Source: JAGOGN01 sp036652735
Lineage (GTDB): Bacteria; Bacillota; Clostridia; Lachnospirales; Lachnospiraceae
Reading direction: 5' to 3'
DNA length: 36,156 nt
Assembly (NCBI GenBank): GCA_036652735.1
Contig: JAVVVI010000027.1
Location: 1 to 36,156 of the forward strand
In this document: positions 1 through 9,017 of the stretch, piece after piece
How positions within the stretch are numbered: the stretch's first letter is position 1
Layout of the letters: the number at the start of each line of letters is the position of its first letter
The notes under the pieces: model-generated
Databases searched by the model: none
The model's input: the letters and a program-made list of their open reading frames with translations, nothing else
What the model was told of the DNA's origin: nothing
Made by a program: the position numbers and the translations under genes

Positions 1-47
1 ATAATTCTCTCCTACTATTTAGGAATATGGCTGGTTTTTATTTTATT

Positions 48-1415
48 TTATTTTTTGCGTACTTCTTTCCCACCTGTAAAGTTCTGAATCCACTTGCATT
101 TATTGACTTTGATATAAGCCGGTATACACTTAATAATTTGATCCAAATTTAAGAAAATGACAACCACAACCGGTGATAATCGAAAGACATAGGCCGCAAG
201 CAGTGCAAGGGGAAATCCAATTCCCCAGACGCATACAATATCCGTAATCAAATCAAATCTTGTATTGCCCCCTCCTCTTAGAATACCCGTAATGGTTGGA
301 CATTCATAGGCCGAGCCAATGCTTGCCACACACAGTACCAGTAAAAATGAATTGGCCATCGCTTTTGTCTGTGGTGCAATATGGTACAGGCCAAGGATGG
401 GTATACGTACAAAAAACAATGTAATACTAATTGCTACACCAATACATAAAAACATAATCTGCATTGTGTTTGCATATTCCTGAACCTTTTTAAAATCTCC
501 TCTTCCTATGCTTCGACCGGTAAGAACCGATGCGGTCGATGCCGCTCCCGACGCAACTGCTTTTAACATTAGGAACAAGGTACAGGCAATACTGTTGGCT
601 GCAATAGCCGTAGGCGTCATATGTCCAAGAATAATGGTTTGAAGTGCACTGGTTGCTCCCCACAATACACAAACCGTAACCAAAGGTATACTGATCTTTA
701 GATAATCCCCGAAAAGTTTTTTATCAAAGGTTATGTAATCCTTAATATTCAGCTTAAAATGTTTTTCTTTTTTTAAGATATAGATTATCAAAATAGTAAA
801 TTCAACAATTCTTGCAATTAAGGTACCTAACGCCGCCCCTCTGGCTCCCATTCTAGGTGCTGAGAAATTACCATATATGAATATATAATTAAGACTGCAA
901 TTCACAATTAAAGTGGAAAAGGAGAGGAAAAATGCAATTTTCACCGTTTCAACCGAACGCAGCGCCGCTAATAGTATACTGGTCATTCCAAAGAACAGGT
1001 AGGTAAACCGTATAATACTTAAATAGCTCACGCCTTCTGCAACAATTACTGCATCTCTTGTAAAAAGATGCATAACACCATGTGGAAATACGCTGACTAC
1101 AATAAATAAAAGGAGCACAAAAACAACCCCCATGCGCAAGGCAATAGAGGCTATTTTTTGAATCGGTTCCAAATCTTTCTTTCCCCAGTACTGACTGGCT
1201 AATACAACTAAGCCATCCCCAAATCCAAGCATGACCTGCTGTAAGATAAATTGAACCTGATTTACTGCTGCCACTCCGGTTAATGCAGCTTCACTATAAG
1301 CGCCCAGCATAATATTATCCGCCAGGTTCACGCTAAGAGAAACCACATTTTGAAGTATTAATAAAATACATATTTTAAAGAAATCACTATAGAATCTCTT
1401 GTCCTTCGTCATCAT
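48..1415 (-). CDS. MATE family multidrug/metabolite exporter
   Basis: A 455-residue polytopic membrane protein with about twelve hydrophobic segments and the two-fold internal similarity typical of MATE antiporters, which export drugs or metabolites using a Na+ or H+ gradient. The first half has the MATE-like segment around residues 30-60 (SVNLADNIMLGAYSEAALTG), and the second half begins near residue 240 with the matching pattern. The length is normal for the family. The gene follows the transaldolase by 12 bases and is probably cotranscribed with it. Two ATGs stand side by side at the start; the AAGGAA stretch lies so close that the second one (1412) may be the one used. The substrate cannot be inferred. 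Confidence 0.9.
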   Translation of the reverse strand: MMTKDKRFYSDFFKICILLILQNVVSLSVNLADNIMLGAYSEAALTGVAAVNQVQFILQQVMLGFGDGLVVLASQYWGKKDLEPIQKIASIALRMGVVFVLLLFIVVSVFPHGVMHLFTRDAVIVAEGVSYLSIIRFTYLFFGMTSILLAALRSVETVKIAFFLSFSTLIVNCSLNYIFIYGNFSAPRMGARGAALGTLIARIVEFTILIIYILKKEKHFKLNIKDYITFDKKLFGDYLKISIPLVTVCVLWGATSALQTIILGHMTPTAIAANSIACTLFLMLKAVASGAASTASVLTGRSIGRGDFKKVQEYANTMQIMFLCIGVAISITLFFVRIPILGLYHIAPQTKAMANSFLLVLCVASIGSAYECPTITGILRGGGNTRFDLITDIVCVWGIGFPLALLAAYVFRLSPVVVVIFLNLDQIIKCIPAYIKVNKCKWIQNFTGGKEVRKK

Positions 1416-1427
1416 TTCCTTTTTTGC

Positions 1428-2081
1428 CTATTCTCCAAATACTGCTCTATAATCTGCCTGGAATTTTTCGATTCCCTCTTTGGTTAATGGGTGTTTTGTC
1501 ATCTGCACAATTACATTATATGGAACCGTTGCAATATCTGCTCCGGCAAGTGCGCAATCTGTAACATGAATTGGATTACGGATGCTTGCCGCTATAATCT
1601 CTGTTTCAATTCCATGAATATTAAACATCTCTGCAACTGTACTTACCAAATCAATACCCGGCATACTAATATCATCTAATCGTCCAAGGAATGGAGATAC
1701 ATAGGATGCTCCTGCTCTTGCTGCCAATAGTGCCTGATTCGCACTGAAAATCAACGTAACATTTGTCTTGATTCCTTCGGCATGAAGTGCTTTTACAGCC
1801 TTTAATCCTTCTACCGTCATTGGAATTTTAACAACCATATTCGGATGGATGGCTGCGATTTCTCTGCCCTCTTGAATCATTCCCTCTGCATCCATTGTAG
1901 TTGCTTTTACTTCCCCACTAATTGGACCATCTACAATTGCTGCAATTTCAGCGATTACTTCTTTAAAGTCCCTGCCTTCTTTGGCAATTAAAGATGGATT
2001 TGTTGTAACTCCACAAATCACGCCCATATCATTTGCTGCCTTAATATCTTCTACTTTTGCTGTATCAATAAAAAATTTCAT
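1428..2081 (-). CDS. tal: Small (TalC/FSA-type) transaldolase
   Basis: A 217-residue class I aldolase of the decameric TalC/fructose-6-phosphate aldolase family. It transfers a dihydroxyacetone unit in the non-oxidative pentose phosphate pathway in the cytosol. The Schiff-base lysine is K85 in the VVKIPMT motif. Two residues speak for transaldolase rather than free fructose-6-phosphate aldolase: Glu57 (ISGEV), where E. coli FSA has Gln, and Phe131 (SPFLGR), where FSA has Tyr. The start at 2081 is chosen because AGGAGG lies seven bases upstream; an upstream in-frame ATG at 2132 has no such site and adds a non-family extension. The gene lies 58 bases after the penicillin-binding protein gene. 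rpiB elsewhere in the window serves the same pathway. Confidence 0.9.
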   Translation of the reverse strand: MKFFIDTAKVEDIKAANDMGVICGVTTNPSLIAKEGRDFKEVIAEIAAIVDGPISGEVKATTMDAEGMIQEGREIAAIHPNMVVKIPMTVEGLKAVKALHAEGIKTNVTLIFSANQALLAARAGASYVSPFLGRLDDISMPGIDLVSTVAEMFNIHGIETEIIAASIRNPIHVTDCALAGADIATVPYNVIVQMTKHPLTKEGIEKFQADYRAVFGE

Positions 2082-2139
2082 AATAACCTCCTGTTTTCTT
2101 TGTTTTTCTATCTTATTCAACGTACGAACCAAGCTTATT

Positions 2140-4110
2140 CTACTCTACATAGGGTAAAAAGTCAATTGGTGGAAGTTCTTCATGTATGGCGGTCATAAAA
2201 TCATGCCAGATCTTGCCCGGGAAGGTTCCTCCCTGCAGTCCATCCATTTCCTTTGGTGTATCATAACCCACCCAAATACTGGTTGTATAATAATTGGTAT
2301 ATCCCACAAACCACCCGTCTTTATTTTCATTGGTTGTTCCTGTTTTCCCTGCGCAGGGCATATTGTCCAATTCAAGTCCTTGTGCCGTTCCCCGCACAAA
2401 TACTCCCCGGAGAATATCCGTCATCATTCTGGCTGCATTTTCCTTATATACGGGTTCTTCCTTCGGCTCGGTTCCAAGAATTTCCTCTCCATCCGCAGTT
2501 GTGATCCGGACAATACAGGTGGGTTCCCTATAAAATCCGTCATTTTCCAATGTCTCATATGCCGCCGCCATCTCTAATGGTGACGTTCCATTGGTGAGTC
2601 CTCCAAGTGCAGATGTTAGGCGATAATCTTCTGCGTCTATCTTTGAAAAGTTCATATGTAATAAGTATTCCAGCCCAACTCCCGGTTTTAATTCATCCAG
2701 CAATTGCCAGGCTACAGAATTACGTGAAAGCTCCACCGCACGCCTTAAGGTTATTTTCCCTAAATAGGATGATGCCCCGGGGCCGTCCTCAATTTTTTTG
2801 TCCTCTACAATCGTATCCGGTGTGTACATTCGCTCAAGCTGAGGGGTATAAACAATTAAGGGCTTAATTGCACTGCCCGGCTGTCGAAAGCTCTGGTATC
2901 CTCTGTTTAAGGTATATCCACTCTGTTTTTGGCTTCTTCCCCCTACAATTGCATTCACGTATCCGGTCTGATTATCAATACATACACCTGCACTTTGGAG
3001 CTGATAGATTCCCTCTTCGCTCTTTTGATTATAACCTGCAAGCTCTTTGTCAATTGTTTTTTGTAATTCTTTCTGCATATTCAAATCGATTGAAGTATAA
3101 ATACGATAACCGGCTGTATATAAACTATCCTGGCATTCCCTATATAATTGATTATATGCCTCTTTGTAGGTATCTTTTTCTTCTTCCGACCCAAAATCAC
3201 TATAAAACTGGAACCCTCTTGCCTTCATTAACTCACGAATTGCACAACTATAAGTATAGGTTTCCACATAATCATTCTTTTTTGATTTTGAACGTTCTAA
3301 TTTTATTTTTTCTGCCTTTGCCTTGTCATACTCCGCATCTGCAATAACTCCGTCCTGCCACATATTTCTCAGAATTCTATCTCTTCTTTGAATTGTATGT
3401 CCATGTTGTTTGACCGGATCATAGAGAGAAGGATTATTGGGAATCGCACATAAATAAGCAATTTGAGATAAGTCCAGCTGCGTAATCTCCTTATTGAAAT
3501 ATCCCTTACTGGCTGCTTCTATCCCATAATACCCATTGGCAAAATAAATATTATTCAAATAGAATTCCATGATCTGATCTTTGTTATATATTTTTTCCAA
3601 TTCCAAGGCAATAAACATCTCTTCAATTTTTCTCTGCCAGGTTTTTTCATTATTCAGAAAAATTGTTCTGGACAATTGCTGGGTAATTGTACTTCCCCCC
3701 TGCGTTACCTCACCATTTCGAATCATCGCAAGTCCCGCTCTCATAATTGCCTTATAGTCAATTCCATTATGTTTATAAAACTTCTTATCCTCTATGCTAA
3801 CAATTGCGTTAATAACTGTAGGTGGAATCTCTTCATATTGCAAATAATAAACATCTTTTTCACCCTTAAGATTTGCAATTAGTTTTTTATTTTTATCAAA
3901 CACCAGGCTTGTCTGTGACGCACGAAACGTCTGCTCCGAAGATGTATGCACTCTCTTTAACGCATCTGCATGAAGTTCCTGTACTTTTTTTGCATAACCT
4001 CCAAAATAATAATATGCCAGACCTCCAAGAACCAGAGCCATAAGCAGTATTTGAATTTTTACAAAAAACCAGAAGATGCGATATTTTTTTTTCTTCTTGT
4101 GTTTTGCCAT
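2140..4110 (-). CDS. Class A penicillin-binding protein (PBP1 type)
   Basis: A 656-residue bifunctional peptidoglycan synthase anchored by one N-terminal membrane helix (residues about 12-36) after a Lys-rich cytoplasmic start. The glycosyltransferase 51 domain (about 70-240) has the catalytic Glu in SIEDKKFYKHNG (E107) and the QGGSTITQQLSR motif. The transpeptidase domain (about 370-640) has all three active-site motifs: SAIK (S413, K416), SRN (462-464) and KTGT (589-592). It should both polymerise and crosslink glycan strands outside the membrane. The length is at the short end of the family, with no long C-terminal extension. It follows tcdA by 19 bases and shares a direction with spoVT, so a sporulation or envelope role is possible but not shown. 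Confidence 0.95.
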   Translation of the reverse strand: MAKHKKKKKYRIFWFFVKIQILLMALVLGGLAYYYFGGYAKKVQELHADALKRVHTSSEQTFRASQTSLVFDKNKKLIANLKGEKDVYYLQYEEIPPTVINAIVSIEDKKFYKHNGIDYKAIMRAGLAMIRNGEVTQGGSTITQQLSRTIFLNNEKTWQRKIEEMFIALELEKIYNKDQIMEFYLNNIYFANGYYGIEAASKGYFNKEITQLDLSQIAYLCAIPNNPSLYDPVKQHGHTIQRRDRILRNMWQDGVIADAEYDKAKAEKIKLERSKSKKNDYVETYTYSCAIRELMKARGFQFYSDFGSEEEKDTYKEAYNQLYRECQDSLYTAGYRIYTSIDLNMQKELQKTIDKELAGYNQKSEEGIYQLQSAGVCIDNQTGYVNAIVGGRSQKQSGYTLNRGYQSFRQPGSAIKPLIVYTPQLERMYTPDTIVEDKKIEDGPGASSYLGKITLRRAVELSRNSVAWQLLDELKPGVGLEYLLHMNFSKIDAEDYRLTSALGGLTNGTSPLEMAAAYETLENDGFYREPTCIVRITTADGEEILGTEPKEEPVYKENAARMMTDILRGVFVRGTAQGLELDNMPCAGKTGTTNENKDGWFVGYTNYYTTSIWVGYDTPKEMDGLQGGTFPGKIWHDFMTAIHEELPPIDFLPYVE

Positions 4111-4129
4111 TTGCTAAAATCCTTTCCCT

Positions 4130-4840
4130 TTATTCTCTGATTGTTAAGTCTTTAATCACTTCACCTGCAAGAATCAGACCGGCTGCTGATGGAACAAACG
4201 CAATACTTCCGGGAATCATTTTTCCGGATTCCTCATCGATTACAGCAGGTGTTTTTATCACTTCTTCTCTTGAATAAACCACCTTTAAATGCTCAATTCC
4301 ACGCTTCTTTAATTCACGTCGCATAACCCGTGCAAGTGGGCACACGGATGTCTTTGCTAAATCTGCCACCTCAAATGCTGTTGGATCTAATTTATTTCCT
4401 GCCCCCATACAGGAAATCAAGGGGACTTCTGCCTGGTGTGCCCTCATTGCAAGTTCTATTTTGGCACTTACGGTATCTACCGCATCTATAATATAATCAT
4501 AATCCTTAAATGAAAATTGTCCCGCTGTCTCCGGCAAAAAAAAGCAGTCATACGTAAGTACCTGTGCTTCCGGATTAATTTCCTTAATTCGTTTTTCCAT
4601 TACTTGTACTTTTTTTTGACCGATTGTCTTTGTTGTGGCAATAATTTGACGATTGATATTAGATTCTGAGATCACATCCTTATCAATAAGGGAAAGATGA
4701 CCAACTCCACTACGTGCAAGTGCTTCCACTGCAAATCCTCCAACTCCCCCAATTCCAAATACTGCTATTCTGGCTTGTGCCAAACGTTCCAGACCGGCCT
4801 CCCCCAGAAGGAGCCCGGTTCGAATTAATCTCTCGTTCAT
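4130..4840 (-). CDS. tcdA: tRNA threonylcarbamoyladenosine dehydratase
   Basis: A 236-residue ThiF/MoeB/E1-like protein matching TcdA (CsdL/YgdL), which uses ATP to cyclise t6A37 of ANN-decoding tRNAs to ct6A. The glycine-rich nucleotide loop FGIGGVGG lies at about residues 28-35, followed by the adenylation-site pattern around DKDVISESNINRQ (53-65), with the conserved Asp and Arg. The family's C-terminal region with SVCPLARVMRRELKKRG is present. The length is typical. It begins 33 bases after spoVT and ends 19 bases before the penicillin-binding protein gene, so these are probably one transcript, although the functions look unrelated. Confidence 0.9.
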   Translation of the reverse strand: MNERLIRTGLLLGEAGLERLAQARIAVFGIGGVGGFAVEALARSGVGHLSLIDKDVISESNINRQIIATTKTIGQKKVQVMEKRIKEINPEAQVLTYDCFFLPETAGQFSFKDYDYIIDAVDTVSAKIELAMRAHQAEVPLISCMGAGNKLDPTAFEVADLAKTSVCPLARVMRRELKKRGIEHLKVVYSREEVIKTPAVIDEESGKMIPGSIAFVPSAAGLILAGEVIKDLTIRE

Positions 4841-4873
4841 TGACTCTTTCCCATCTTCCCTTACGTGCTTTTT

Positions 4874-5413
4874 TTATTGTTCCAACTGCCTTCCTAAAAA
4901 TACCGCCGCCGTTACTGCCAGCTTCTTTTCCGTCTCACCTACCGGTTTATCGCTATACATTACCACAGATCCAATTGCATCTCCTTCACAGATAATGGTA
5001 CTAATTGCCTGTGAACCAAATAATCCCTGATCTTCCGGTATGATTTTAACATATTTTTTGTCATCCTTACTGGCAAGCACCTGTTCCCGCTCTTCCATAA
5101 GCGTATCCAGTTGTTTACTGATTGGCTTTCCATCCAGTTCTTTTCTTCCTGCACCCGCTGCCGCAATTACCTGATCCCGATCTGTAATACATACAAGACT
5201 CCCCGTTGCTTGTGCAAGAGATTCTGCATATTGCAGCGCAAACTGGGACAATTCTCCGATTGGAGAATATTTTTTTAGTATAATCTCTCCCTCTCTATCG
5301 GTAAAAATCTCCAAAGGATCACCTTCTCGAATTCTTAACGTCCTTCTAATCTCTTTGGGTACCACAACCCTTCCCAAATCGTCTATTCTTCTAACAATTC
5401 CCGTAGCTTTCAT
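4874..5413 (-). CDS. spoVT: Stage V sporulation protein T, AbrB-type regulator
   Basis: A 179-residue transcription factor with an N-terminal AbrB swapped-hairpin DNA-binding domain (residues 1-50: MKATGIVRRIDDLGRVVVPK, then EIRRTLRIREGDPLEIF) and a C-terminal GAF-like domain (about 55-179). This matches B. subtilis SpoVT, which adjusts forespore gene expression, in order, length and wording of the N-terminus. The start at 5413 is chosen because GGAGG lies eight bases upstream; the longer frame from 5428 would put that site inside the coding region. A TTGACA-N17-TAAATA promoter lies just upstream. Its presence suggests an endospore former, although SpoVT homologues also occur in some clostridia with poor sporulation. 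Confidence 0.93.
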   Translation of the reverse strand: MKATGIVRRIDDLGRVVVPKEIRRTLRIREGDPLEIFTDREGEIILKKYSPIGELSQFALQYAESLAQATGSLVCITDRDQVIAAAGAGRKELDGKPISKQLDTLMEEREQVLASKDDKKYVKIIPEDQGLFGSQAISTIICEGDAIGSVVMYSDKPVGETEKKLAVTAAVFLGRQLEQ

Positions 5414-5444
5414 AAGAAATTCCTCCATTTAACGTTATAGTAAT

Positions 5445-5473
5445 TATTTAACTGCTCTACTATTATTTGTCAA
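5445..5473 (-). promoter_or_regulatory. Candidate sigma-A promoter of spoVT
   Basis: Read on the minus strand, TTGACA (5473-5468) and TAAATA (5450-5445) are separated by exactly 17 bases and lie about 30 bases upstream of the spoVT start. The -35 is a perfect consensus. I did not find a convincing sigma-G pair, which would be expected if regulated as in B. subtilis. Confidence 0.5.
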
Positions 5474-5495
5474 ATGAAGGAATTTAATTCACAAA

Positions 5496-5834
5496 TTATT
5501 TAATTGCTTCCAGCACCTTAAAATAAGCCGCTGTGACTTTGGCGAACATATCCTCAATTCCTTCCGTCTCATTTCCACGTAAGGCTTCCACCAATGGATA
5601 CAAATTCTGAAACAAAACCTCAAGGCTTAAATTTCCCACCGTACCCTTTAATGTATGCGCCTGTTTAAATGCCATATCATAATCTTTTTGCTCAATTGCT
5701 TCTTTCAGTTGATTATAGGTGGGGTCATCGGAAAATTTCGCAAGATATTTTTCATAAAAATCTGCCTTATTTCCAAATCTTCGAAGTCCCTCTGAATAAT
5801 TTATGCCTGCTTCTCTTAACTTTTGTGTATCCAT
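5496..5834 (-). CDS. Stand-alone Hpt phosphotransfer protein
   Basis: A 112-residue protein that is almost entirely one histidine phosphotransfer domain, predicted to be a four-helix bundle. The phospho-accepting histidine is H60 in QAHTLKGTVGNL, with the Lys and Gly (HTLKG) that define the family. It has no kinase, receiver or membrane segment. The start at 5834 is chosen because a GGAG lies upstream at good spacing; a further ATG at 5852 precedes it without a site. It is the last gene of the signalling cluster, 39 bases after the c-di-GMP enzyme. The likely role is to shuttle phosphate between the receiver domains of the hybrid kinases (9015-13093) and the two receivers of the output protein (5874-8921). 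That route is inferred from gene order. Confidence 0.88.
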   Translation of the reverse strand: MDTQKLREAGINYSEGLRRFGNKADFYEKYLAKFSDDPTYNQLKEAIEQKDYDMAFKQAHTLKGTVGNLSLEVLFQNLYPLVEALRGNETEGIEDMFAKVTAAYFKVLEAIK

Positions 5835-5873
5835 TCCAGATCTCCCCCCCATGCTGTTCCATTATGGCTCTTG

Positions 5874-8800
5874 TTACTCGGAAAAACAACTCTGATTTTT
5901 TCCCTGTCTTTTTGCTTTATATAATGCTTCATCTGCCTTTAAATAGAGGGAGTTGAAATCATCCTCTATACCTGTTCCCATTGCAATTCCAATGGAACAA
6001 TGAACCGTAACATCCTTTCCTTCTATGTGTATCTTTGATAATTCTGCCAACAGTTCCTTACACTTTCCCTTAATTGTATCTGCTATAGGAACATTTGGTA
6101 CAAATACACAAAACTCGTCTCCGCCCATTCGGGCTATCACATCGCTTTTTCTAAAATAACTTCTTAAGGTCTGGGTAACAGATTTTAGAATCTCGTCTCC
6201 GCATACATGTCCATAGGTATCATTAATACATTTAAAATTGTCTATATCAAGCATTAGCATTGCAGCCTGCATATTCTTGGACGAATCCAAGACTCCATTC
6301 ACTAAACTTAAAGCAATGCTGCGATTATAAATTCCGGTTAACGGATCCATATTTGCCTGCACAGACACTGCATTGTATTCTCTTAAAATCTCACTAAAAC
6401 GCTTGCTGGATTCCAGTACATTACTCACTCTTCGTTTTACGATTTCGCTAATAAATGGTTTTACAATATAATCATTTGCCCCAAGAGATAAGGTATCTAC
6501 CTGCTGTTCTGTACTATCATCGGCCGTTATAATAATAACCGGTATTCCATCAATCTCAGGTATGGTCTTTTTCTTTTGTAAAAATTCTTTTCCATCCATA
6601 ACCGGCATCATAAGATCCAATAGAATAATATCTGTTTTGACTCCATTTTTTTGTAACAGATCCAATGCCTGCTGGCCATTTTCTGCCTCTTGAATCTGGT
6701 ATTCCTGTGCAAACATTTCTTTTAAAATTGCTCGATTCATCTCAACATCATCCACTACCAACATGGTGTGCGTCTCATTTTCATGGGCCGTAATTGCTGC
6801 TCTGAATTTCTGCAACTCAATATCGATCTCTTTTTGTTCGGTAATATCCGAAAGTGTTCCAAATAAAATATGTTTACTGTTCACTTCGTTAATATACTTT
6901 AACTTCATGCGTATCCACATGGTGTTACCTCGTGGAAGAATACGCAGATACTCACATTCGGCCGTATTTTTAGATGCAATCGCCTCTTCAAAGGCACGAA
7001 TCACCCGCTGCCTGTAATCACCGTGGACGACATCCAATGGATTTTTCTCTCGAATTGGTGCATCATACCCGTATAACTCATAAAACGCATTATTCACGCG
7101 CAATAATTCCAAATGTCCGTTTAAAAACTCAAAAATTATAGTTGGCTGAATTAAACTCCCAAAAAACTGTTCCATTTGTGAATTCGATGCCCAAAGAGAA
7201 TCTGTATCAAAAGATTTCTTTTTCTCCTCTTTTGCAACAAATTTTCCTTTACCCAATGCGATTTGCTCATATTCACTCACCGGCATTGGTCTTGCAAAAT
7301 AAAATCCCTGCACATACTCACAACCAATACCATGTAAAAATTCGATCTGGTCTTTGGTTTCTACGCCTTCTGCAATAACCGGCATATTTAACCACTTTGC
7401 CATTCTCACTACCGATGCAATAATATTTTCTCCTCTGCCTACAATTTTAGTCTCAGAGAAAAATCGCATATCTATCTTAAGTACATCCACTGCAATATCT
7501 TTCAGAACATTCAGTGAAGAATATCCACTTCCAAAATCGTCCATCAGAATACAAAAGCCTTCTTTTTGCAATTGAGCCATTGCTTCACTCATTGCGTTTG
7601 GATTATCCGTATAGGCCGTCTCGGTAAGTTCAATCTGAAAAATCTCATGTGGAATATCATAACTGTCTACCAAATCTGTAATAAGCTTCACTAATTTAGG
7701 ATTATATAAATTCACTCTGGATACATTCACTGATATTGGAAGCAGTTCTCTGCCATCCTTTTTCCATTTTGAAAGAATCTGACACACTTTATCCCATACA
7801 TAATAATCTAATCTTGAAATAAAACCATTGCGCTCAAATACCGGTATAAACTTTACCGGAGATATCATTCCTTTTGTTGGATGCATCCAGCGAACCAGTG
7901 CCTCTGCTCCTGCCAACATGTTATTAGCAAGATCATATTTCGGCTGTAGGTATACTTCAAATTGCTCTGAGGCTATTGCTGCATTCATATCATTGGTAAT
8001 TTCCTGTTCGGAAGCAAGTTTTAGACTCATTTCTTCATCGTAATACGCAAAGTAATCCATGTAATTACCTTTACACTTTTTAGATGCCAGGGCAGATCGA
8101 TTATACATCGCTTCAATGGAGAGTGCACGATCATCAATAATATATAGTCCAAAGCAAGGTAAAATGTCATAATTTGAATTAAATTCTTTTAAGACATCCT
8201 TTGTCTGCTCAATTAAAAGATTAATTATAGATTCTTCAAAGGTAACGCAAATTCCAAACACATCAGATTCCATTCTTCCATAGGTCGCTTTTCTAAACAA
8301 CAAAGCAGAATCTGCAACAAATTTAGCAAGAAACTTCAAAAGACGATCCCCCTCTTTTTCACCAAAAAAAGAGTTCACTAATTGAAAACGATAAATGTCC
8401 AAACGAATAAATATAAATCGTTCATCCGGATTTACATCTAATAATTCTCTTGTAACCTTAAAAAACTTATCTTTATTATAAATCTCTGTTAAAGTATCAT
8501 ATTCAGCCAAATATTTTAACCGCTCAAACGCTGACAACTGACTTCTGTCAATGGCATTTTTCAAGCGGAATCGGATAATCTCTTTATTGTATGGTTTTGT
8601 AACAAAGTCCCAGGCTCCTAATTTTAACGTATTTATTTCATTCTCATTATTTGTATCTCCGGTCATAACTATAATAGGGATATTCTTAAATTGTGGTTCC
8701 TTTTCAACAATTCCCAGAAATTTATAGCCATCCATTATTGGCATCATTAAATCCAGCATCACTGCTGCAATGCTGTCAAAATTCTGCTTTAAAATATCAA

Positions 8801-8921
8801 GTGCTTCCTGGCCATTTTCTGCAATTAGAATTATATAGTCTTCTGTTAGAATTTTTGTTAGAATCAAACGATTTACCTCATTATCATCTACAATTAATAC
8901 TGTTTTTTTAATGTTCTTCAT
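5874..8921 (-). CDS. REC-GGDEF(deg)-EAL-PAS-REC-GGDEF c-di-GMP enzyme
   Basis: A 1015-residue soluble response regulator with six domains. REC1 is about 6-125 with phospho-acceptor D57. A GGDEF fold follows (140-290) whose signature reads ESDVF (218-222), so it is not a cyclase. The EAL domain (310-555) has EAL at 340-342, the NVS Asn, the ETE Glu, DDFG (461-464), LKID, AEGVE and QGFYFARP, so phosphodiesterase activity is plausible. A PAS domain spans about 580-700. REC2 (718-838) has D769. The C-terminal GGDEF (850-1012) has an intact GGDEF (933-937) and an RxxD inhibitory site (R924-D927) five residues before it. One protein may thus both make and degrade c-di-GMP under control of two receivers and a PAS sensor. 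It has its own promoter, and is followed by the Hpt gene. Confidence 0.95.
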   Translation of the reverse strand: MKNIKKTVLIVDDNEVNRLILTKILTEDYIILIAENGQEALDILKQNFDSIAAVMLDLMMPIMDGYKFLGIVEKEPQFKNIPIIVMTGDTNNENEINTLKLGAWDFVTKPYNKEIIRFRLKNAIDRSQLSAFERLKYLAEYDTLTEIYNKDKFFKVTRELLDVNPDERFIFIRLDIYRFQLVNSFFGEKEGDRLLKFLAKFVADSALLFRKATYGRMESDVFGICVTFEESIINLLIEQTKDVLKEFNSNYDILPCFGLYIIDDRALSIEAMYNRSALASKKCKGNYMDYFAYYDEEMSLKLASEQEITNDMNAAIASEQFEVYLQPKYDLANNMLAGAEALVRWMHPTKGMISPVKFIPVFERNGFISRLDYYVWDKVCQILSKWKKDGRELLPISVNVSRVNLYNPKLVKLITDLVDSYDIPHEIFQIELTETAYTDNPNAMSEAMAQLQKEGFCILMDDFGSGYSSLNVLKDIAVDVLKIDMRFFSETKIVGRGENIIASVVRMAKWLNMPVIAEGVETKDQIEFLHGIGCEYVQGFYFARPMPVSEYEQIALGKGKFVAKEEKKKSFDTDSLWASNSQMEQFFGSLIQPTIIFEFLNGHLELLRVNNAFYELYGYDAPIREKNPLDVVHGDYRQRVIRAFEEAIASKNTAECEYLRILPRGNTMWIRMKLKYINEVNSKHILFGTLSDITEQKEIDIELQKFRAAITAHENETHTMLVVDDVEMNRAILKEMFAQEYQIQEAENGQQALDLLQKNGVKTDIILLDLMMPVMDGKEFLQKKKTIPEIDGIPVIIITADDSTEQQVDTLSLGANDYIVKPFISEIVKRRVSNVLESSKRFSEILREYNAVSVQANMDPLTGIYNRSIALSLVNGVLDSSKNMQAAMLMLDIDNFKCINDTYGHVCGDEILKSVTQTLRSYFRKSDVIARMGGDEFCVFVPNVPIADTIKGKCKELLAELSKIHIEGKDVTVHCSIGIAMGTGIEDDFNSLYLKADEALYKAKRQGKNQSCFSE

Positions 8922-8982
8922 TCTCTCTACCCTGCCTCCCTCTTGCCACAGAAGCCATTTATGTGTGTACTCTAGTATAATT

Positions 8983-9011
8983 ATTGTATCTCACATTTCT
9001 TCATAATGCAA
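8983..9011 (-). promoter_or_regulatory. Promoter of the c-di-GMP enzyme gene
   Basis: On the minus strand, TTGCAT (9011-9006) and TACAAT (8988-8983) are 17 bases apart, within the 93-base gap after the degenerate kinase gene. This would let the c-di-GMP enzyme and Hpt be transcribed without the two kinases. The -35 overlaps the inverted repeat at 9004-9017. Confidence 0.55.
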
Positions 9012-9017
9012 GCATTA
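9004..9017. repeat. Inverted repeat over the -35 element
   Basis: TAATGCAAGCATTA is a 6-2-6 inverted repeat. It covers the -35 hexamer of the downstream promoter and the stop codon of the degenerate kinase gene (9015-9017). A repressor could bind here, but a 12-base match in AT-rich DNA can arise by chance. Confidence 0.35.

Noticed and set aside
1..47. T-rich stretch after the MATE gene as a terminator
   Set aside because: No stem-loop is visible in the bases available before the window edge.
5414..5495. AT-rich dyad (ATAATTTGT / ACAAATAAT and GAATTAAATTC) after the Hpt gene as a terminator
   Set aside because: The stem has no G-C core and no T-run; AT-rich self-complementarity is expected by chance.
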